A DNA stretch of 8,162 nt, taken from assembly GCA_038215095.1 (NCBI GenBank), contig JBBQRG010000104.1:1-8162 (forward strand), in the 5' to 3' direction. Each line of letters opens with the position of its first letter. Positions within the stretch are counted from its first letter, which is position 1. The DNA comes from DATACN01 sp038215095. Lineage in GTDB: Bacteria > Actinomycetota > Thermoleophilia > Solirubrobacterales > Thermoleophilaceae. The notes under the pieces were generated by a model, which saw only the letters and a program-made list of their open reading frames with translations, did not search any database and was not told the DNA's origin. Position numbers and translations under genes: made by a program. Positions 5,360-8,162 of the stretch are shown piece after piece.

Positions 5360-5671
5360 TCAGTTCTCGAGCTCGTGGGCAAGCTCGAAGCCGACGGCGA
5401 CGCCGACCAGCATGCCCATGCGTGTCTCCTCGGCGAGCAGCGTGCGGATCTTCTCGGAGCGCTCCGCGGGCTCGGAGGCCATGGCGGCCTCCTTCACCTG
5501 GGACTCGTGCGCCTCCCCGAACCAGCCCCCCTCGTGCAGGGCCTGGGCGAGGATGATCTGCAGCTGCGGGGCCACTTCGGCCAGCCGCCGCTCCGCCCCT
5601 TCGAAGCGCTCCGGGTCGGACAGGGCCTTCACGGCCGCGTCCACCTGCTCGTCGGAGAACACGCCGCGCAT
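5360..5671 (-). CDS. Conserved-looking 103-aa protein, unknown function
   Basis: I do not recognise this family. The 103 residues look mostly helical and acidic, with no signal peptide and no Cys or His cluster. Residues 6-20 (SDEQVDAAVKALSDP) and 23-45 suggest amphipathic helices. Residues 50-80 are rich in Glu, Ala and Ser. A short Gly/Val-rich hydrophobic stretch at 85-96 (RMGMLVGVAVGF) is followed by an acidic end. It is a soluble protein or weakly membrane-associated. It is the first gene of a probable operon with the hydrolase and the lipoprotein. ATG 5671 has no Shine-Dalgarno; GTG at codon 4 is an alternative. Its start is only 11 bp from the divergent selD start, so its promoter must lie within selD. 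Good codon use and operon position argue that it is real. Confidence 0.65.
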   Translation of the reverse strand: MRGVFSDEQVDAAVKALSDPERFEGAERRLAEVAPQLQIILAQALHEGGWFGEAHESQVKEAAMASEPAERSEKIRTLLAEETRMGMLVGVAVGFELAHELEN

Positions 5672-5674
5672 ACT
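5669..5674 (+). promoter_or_regulatory. selD: Possible -10 (CATACT) for selD
   Basis: CATACT keeps the A at position 2 and the T at position 6 of a -10 element, and lies 8 nt before the GTG of selD, matching a leaderless start. It overlaps the start codon of the divergent 103-aa gene, so both genes could not be initiated freely at once. GAGG at 5677-5680 is only 2 nt from the GTG, too close for a normal Shine-Dalgarno. Weak evidence. Confidence 0.25.
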
Positions 5675-5682
5675 ACGAGGCA

Positions 5683-6687
5683 GTGGCCGCCGTAAAGCTC
5701 ACCGCCTTGTCACACGGCGCCGGCTGCGCCTGCAAGCTGCCCGCCTCGGAGCTGGGCCCGCTGCTCGCCGGCCTGTCGCTGCCCGGGAGCGACGCGCTGA
5801 TGGTCGGCGCGGACGACGCCGACGACGCGGCCGTGGTGCGTGTATCCGACGACCTGGCGCTAGTCTCGACGGCCGACTTCTTCACGCCGATCGTGGACGA
5901 CCCCTACGACTTCGGGCGCATCGCGGCGGCCAATGCCCTCTCCGACGTCTACGCGATGGGCGCGACGCCGGTGGTTGCGCTCAACCTGGTGGCCTGGTCG
6001 CTCGAGGAGCTCGGCGCGGACATGCTGCGCGAGGTGCTGCGCGGCGGCGCGGAGATCGCCCGGGAGGCCGGCGTGGCGGTGGCGGGCGGCCACTCGATCG
6101 ATCTCCGCGAGCCGAAGTACGGGCTGGCAGTGACCGGCACCGTTCATCCCGACCGCGTGATGACGAACGGCGGCGCACGCGACGGCGACGAGCTCTACCT
6201 GACCAAGCCGGTCGGCGGCGGGGTGGCCTCAACCGCCCTCAAGCGCGGCACCGCGCCCGAGGAGCTGGCACGAGCCGCCGTCGAGGTGATGTGCACCCTG
6301 AACCGCGAGGCCTCCGAGGCCGCCTGCGCCGGCGGCGCTCACGCGCTCACCGACGTGACCGGCTTCGGCCTGCTTGGCCACGTGCGCGAGCTGGCCACCG
6401 CCAGCGGCCTGTCCGCCGAGATCGATGCGGACGCCGTGCCAGCCTTGCCGGGCGTGCTCGACCTGCTGGCCTCGCCGGAACCGCCGATCGCCGGCGGCAG
6501 CCGCCGCAACCGAGCCTGGATCGAAGAGGTCGCAACCTTCGCGGCGGACGTCAGCGAGGAGCGCCGCTGGCTGCTGTGTGATGCGATGACGTCAGGCGGA
6601 TTGCTGGTCGCGGGAGGGTCAGGCGCGCCCGGCACGCGGATTGGACGGGTCGTAGCTGGTGAAGCTGGACGGATCAGCGTCTTCTAG
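5683..6687 (+). CDS. selD: Selenide, water dikinase (selenophosphate synthetase)
   Basis: SelD makes selenophosphate from selenide and ATP, giving AMP and phosphate. The product is the selenium donor for selenocysteine, for 2-selenouridine in tRNA, and in some bacteria for selenium-dependent molybdenum hydroxylases. The 334 residues cover the whole family: the flexible N-terminal loop SHGAGCACKL with catalytic C15 and K18, nucleotide/metal motifs DDADDAA at 44-50 and STADFFTPIVDDPYDFGRIA at 62-81, AVAGGHSID at 132-140, TDVTGFGLLGH at 223-233 and CDAMTSGGLL at 299-308. The active-site residue is Cys (TGC), so this SelD is not itself a selenoprotein. GTG 5683 gives an N-terminus of family-like length before the loop; TTG 5707 is too short. 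No selA, selB, tRNA-Sec or selU lies in the window. Confidence 0.96.
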   Translation: MAAVKLTALSHGAGCACKLPASELGPLLAGLSLPGSDALMVGADDADDAAVVRVSDDLALVSTADFFTPIVDDPYDFGRIAAANALSDVYAMGATPVVALNLVAWSLEELGADMLREVLRGGAEIAREAGVAVAGGHSIDLREPKYGLAVTGTVHPDRVMTNGGARDGDELYLTKPVGGGVASTALKRGTAPEELARAAVEVMCTLNREASEAACAGGAHALTDVTGFGLLGHVRELATASGLSAEIDADAVPALPGVLDLLASPEPPIAGGSRRNRAWIEEVATFAADVSEERRWLLCDAMTSGGLLVAGGSGAPGTRIGRVVAGEAGRISVF

Positions 6688-6688
6688 G

Positions 6689-6764
6689 TGGGCAGTGGGC
6701 GGGTAGGCAGTGGGCAGCAACGACAGAGCCTCCACACTGCCCGCTGCCCACTGCCCGCTGCCCG
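6689..6764. repeat. Two inverted clusters of 7-bp repeats between selD and the rhomboid gene
   Basis: On the left, TGGGCAG-like heptads lie at 6689-6695, 6696-6702, 6703-6710 (8 nt, degenerate) and 6711-6717. On the right, four perfect-period heptads of CTGCCCG/CTGCCCA run from 6737 to 6764. The clusters are inverted copies of each other. The array fills almost the whole gap between two convergent genes and ends two bases before the rhomboid stop codon. Confidence 0.7.
6706..6755. terminator. Probable bidirectional terminator (13-bp stem)
   Basis: GGCAGTGGGCAGC (6706-6718) and its exact complement (6743-6755) form a 13-bp stem with a 24-nt loop, embedded in the heptad clusters. It lies between the convergent selD and rhomboid stops, where a two-way terminator is expected. 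There is no T-run on either side. Because the clusters are repetitive, several shifted pairings are possible. Confidence 0.5.
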
Positions 6765-6765
6765 C

Positions 6766-7542
6766 TCAGCGCCGGGTGAACAACGGCAACCCGAGCCCCA
6801 GAACGGCGCCCGCTACAGCACCCCCAACCGCCCCCGCAATATTCGCCTCCACCGTGGCAAGCGACAGCAGCACCATCACCGCGGCTATTACGTAGACGCC
6901 GATCAGGTCCGGCTCGCGGTCCTGACCGCGGCGCGCGGCGCGGCGGTCGTCCATGTACCAGGCGGTCAGCAGGCCCAGCGCAGCTCCGTTCGCTCCAAGG
7001 ACCGGGTATAGCGGGGAGTTGTCGAACAGCGGCGGCACGTTCAGCTCCACCGCCAGCGCGCAGCCTGCCGCGCCGGCCAGGCCGAACACGAGCACCACCG
7101 GGACCGGCCCGAAACGGCGCTCCAGCTGCGAGCCGAAGATGCCGACCACCACGAGCGCGACGAACTGGTAGCCGAGCCCGTCGTGCACGAAGGGCGCGGC
7201 GAAGAAGCGCCACGGCTGCACGTCGATCGGCACGAAGATGCCGCCCAGGTCGCTGGTGGCGAGCGCGCCGGTGGAGACCACTACCGACGTCAGCAGCGAG
7301 ATCACGATCAACGCGAAGGTCGCGTAGGGGCGCGTGTCGGGGGCGATGCCCTCGATCTCGTCGGGCCGCAGCCGCGGCAGCCGTGTGCGGCGCCTGGCGC
7401 GCGAGGCCTGCGGCTCGTTCCCGCGCTCGAGCTTCGGGGCGCGCTTTCGCACCCGCTGCCCGCAGTACGGGCACTCGGTCACGTAGGGGCTGACCTCTGA
7501 GCCGCAGTTCTTGCAGACGACGAACAGGTCCGGCTGGGGCAC
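6766..7542 (-). CDS. Rhomboid-like membrane protein with N-terminal zinc ribbon, predicted proteolytically inactive
   Basis: Rhomboids are intramembrane serine proteases with a Ser in GxSG (TM4) and a His in TM6. This 258-residue protein begins with a zinc ribbon, C10-x2-C13 and C24-x2-C27, then a basic linker (31-60). Hydrophobic helices lie near 73-93, 124-137, 146-167, 180-196, 213-230 and 233-252. The rhomboid core is recognisable: WRFFAAPFVHD at 111-121, GSQLERRFG at 137-145 and GANGAALGLLTAW at 183-195. The GxSG motif reads GANG, so Asn185 replaces the nucleophile. The TM6 AHxGG position reads AGAVGG (236-241), so the His is also gone. It is probably a pseudoprotease that binds membrane clients. 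The start is GTG 7542, without a Shine-Dalgarno, because the protein then begins just before the zinc ribbon. Confidence 0.85.
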   Translation of the reverse strand: MPQPDLFVVCKNCGSEVSPYVTECPYCGQRVRKRAPKLERGNEPQASRARRRTRLPRLRPDEIEGIAPDTRPYATFALIVISLLTSVVVSTGALATSDLGGIFVPIDVQPWRFFAAPFVHDGLGYQFVALVVVGIFGSQLERRFGPVPVVLVFGLAGAAGCALAVELNVPPLFDNSPLYPVLGANGAALGLLTAWYMDDRRAARRGQDREPDLIGVYVIAAVMVLLSLATVEANIAGAVGGAVAGAVLGLGLPLFTRR

Positions 7543-7549
7543 GCCAATG

Positions 7550-7555
7550 AGGGTA
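7550..7555 (-). promoter_or_regulatory. Possible -10 (TACCCT) for the rhomboid-like gene
   Basis: TACCCT fits TANNNT and lies 7 nt before GTG 7542, with no Shine-Dalgarno in between. It comes after the hairpins at the end of the upstream gene, consistent with a fresh, leaderless transcript. The hexamer is a weak match. Confidence 0.25.
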
Positions 7556-7572
7556 CCGGCAGCCGCTGCGCT

Positions 7573-7603
7573 GCCCGGCGGGTAAGCCGGGCTAGTGCCC
7601 GGC
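7573..7603 (-). terminator. Two mutually exclusive hairpins at the end of the GCS2 gene
   Basis: GCCCGGC occurs at 7573-7579 and 7597-7603, and its complement GCCGGGC at 7586-7592. The middle arm can pair with either outer arm: 7-bp G/C stem with 6-nt loop on one side, 7-bp stem with 4-nt loop on the other. The stop codon (7592-7594) lies within the structure. No T-run follows on the minus strand. It could act as a terminator or a switchable attenuator before the rhomboid-like gene, or stabilise the mRNA 3' end. Confidence 0.45.
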
Positions 7604-8162
7604 GGTCTCGGCGCCCTCGGGCATCGTGGCGTCCACGATCTCCCGGACCACCTCGCGAAGGTCGTGGTTGGCGGCGTAGACCACGGACTGCCTCGACGCC
7701 CCGTTGCCGTTCTCGAGCAGGTCCTCGAGGTGGTCGAAGTCCTCCAGCGAGCCGAGCTCCTCCGCGTGCGGCCGCAGCCGCTCGATCAGCCGCCGCGTGA
7801 GCTCCGGCACCGGCACGCGGCCGATGTCGGGCAGGTCCACCAGGGTGCCGGTGAGCCCGTGGCGCGCGGCCAGCCACTTGTTCTCATCGAGCATCTCGTA
7901 GGGGTAGCGCGAGAGCTGCTCGCCCGCCTCGAAGTGCTCGGCCAGCTCCTTGACCATCGCCTGCACCAGCGCCGCCAGGGCCAGCGTGTGCTCCACCCGC
8001 GTCTGCGAGTCCATCACCCGAATCTCGACCGTGCCGAGGTTCGGGTGCGGGCGCACGTCGTACCAGAGGTAGGTGTAGTCGTTGATGACCTTGCAGGTGG
8101 TCATGAACTCGATCCGCTTGGAGAAGTCCTCCCAGTCGTCGTAGCGCGGCGGGATGCCCACG
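7592..8162 (-). CDS. GCS2-family carboxylate-amine ligase (YbdK/glutamate-cysteine ligase-like), C-terminal part only
   Basis: The frame is open to the right edge, so the N-terminal portion, including most ATP and substrate residues, is missing. The visible 190 residues match the C-terminal half of GCS2 enzymes: GIPPRYDDWEDF near the start, YTYLWYDVRPHPNLGTVEIRVMDSQTRVEHTLALAALVQAM in the middle (core beta strands and a metal/ATP-site Arg region), ENKWLAARHGL, then a helical C-terminus. Such enzymes form a gamma- or alpha-linked amide between a carboxylate and an amine using ATP; the E. coli YbdK type has weak glutamate-cysteine ligase activity. The GTG at 8159-8161 is internal, not a start, since the family is about 370 residues long. 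It is upstream of the rhomboid-like gene by 49 nt. Confidence 0.88.
   Translation of the reverse strand, partial: VGIPPRYDDWEDFSKRIEFMTTCKVINDYTYLWYDVRPHPNLGTVEIRVMDSQTRVEHTLALAALVQAMVKELAEHFEAGEQLSRYPYEMLDENKWLAARHGLTGTLVDLPDIGRVPVPELTRRLIERLRPHAEELGSLEDFDHLEDLLENGNGASRQSVVYAANHDLREVVREIVDATMPEGAETAGH

Noticed and set aside
5725..5733. Possible selenocysteine in the SelD active-site loop
   Set aside because: Both candidate positions are TGC (Cys), not TGA, so SelD is not a selenoprotein here.
5412..6581. 389-residue plus-strand frame overlapping selD
   Set aside because: It is an Arg-rich frameshifted shadow. The selD frame has all catalytic motifs.
6689..6764. CRISPR-like array
   Set aside because: The units are 7 bp with no unique spacers and the two clusters are inverted. 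This is a short tandem/inverted repeat, not CRISPR.

Overview
The window is GC-rich, densely packed bacterial DNA. The protein families suggest a high-GC actinobacterium, most likely the Thermoleophilia/Solirubrobacterales lineage: an MCE-family lipid-transport protein, a sigma factor with a long C-terminal extension, a DUF4235 protein, a zinc-ribbon rhomboid homologue and a GCS2-family ligase. That placement rests on remembered family resemblance, not on a search. No transposase, integrase, phage gene or CRISPR array is visible, and no stretch above 300 bases lacks a gene.

Layout: (1) 1-756, minus: N-terminal 252 residues of an MCE/MlaD protein whose 3' end lies outside the window. (2) 924-1335, minus: a DUF4235 membrane protein downstream of a tRNA-Leu(UAA). 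(3) 1411-2874, plus: an ECF-like sigma factor fused to a zinc-binding anti-sigma-like motif, an Ala/Gly-rich possible membrane segment and a Pro/Gln-rich tail. Its stop codon interlocks with that of a convergent CsaA-like gene. (4) 2871-4114, minus: an R2-like ligand-binding oxidase (R2lox-like) gene followed by csaA. (5) 4154-5671, minus: a probable three-gene operon of an unrecognised 103-aa protein, a dienelactone-hydrolase-family enzyme and a short lipoprotein. (6) 5683-6687, plus: selD, divergent from that operon with an 11-bp gap. (7) 6766-8162, minus: a rhomboid homologue lacking its catalytic residues and, upstream, the C-terminal part of a GCS2 carboxylate-amine ligase.

The genes do not form one pathway. 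Most look like core or lineage-specific housekeeping genes in short transcription units. Gene boundaries are tight: 4-nt overlaps, interlocked stops and hairpins over stop codons. Several genes lack a Shine-Dalgarno sequence but have a TANNNT-like hexamer 7-8 nt before the start codon, which suggests leaderless transcripts.

The points most worth a second look are the fused sigma/anti-sigma-like protein, the double-dead zinc-ribbon rhomboid, the R2lox signature in the R2-like protein, the abrupt codon-usage switch inside the MCE gene, and the inverted clusters of 7-bp repeats between selD and the rhomboid gene. No clear new multi-gene defence or biosynthetic system was found.
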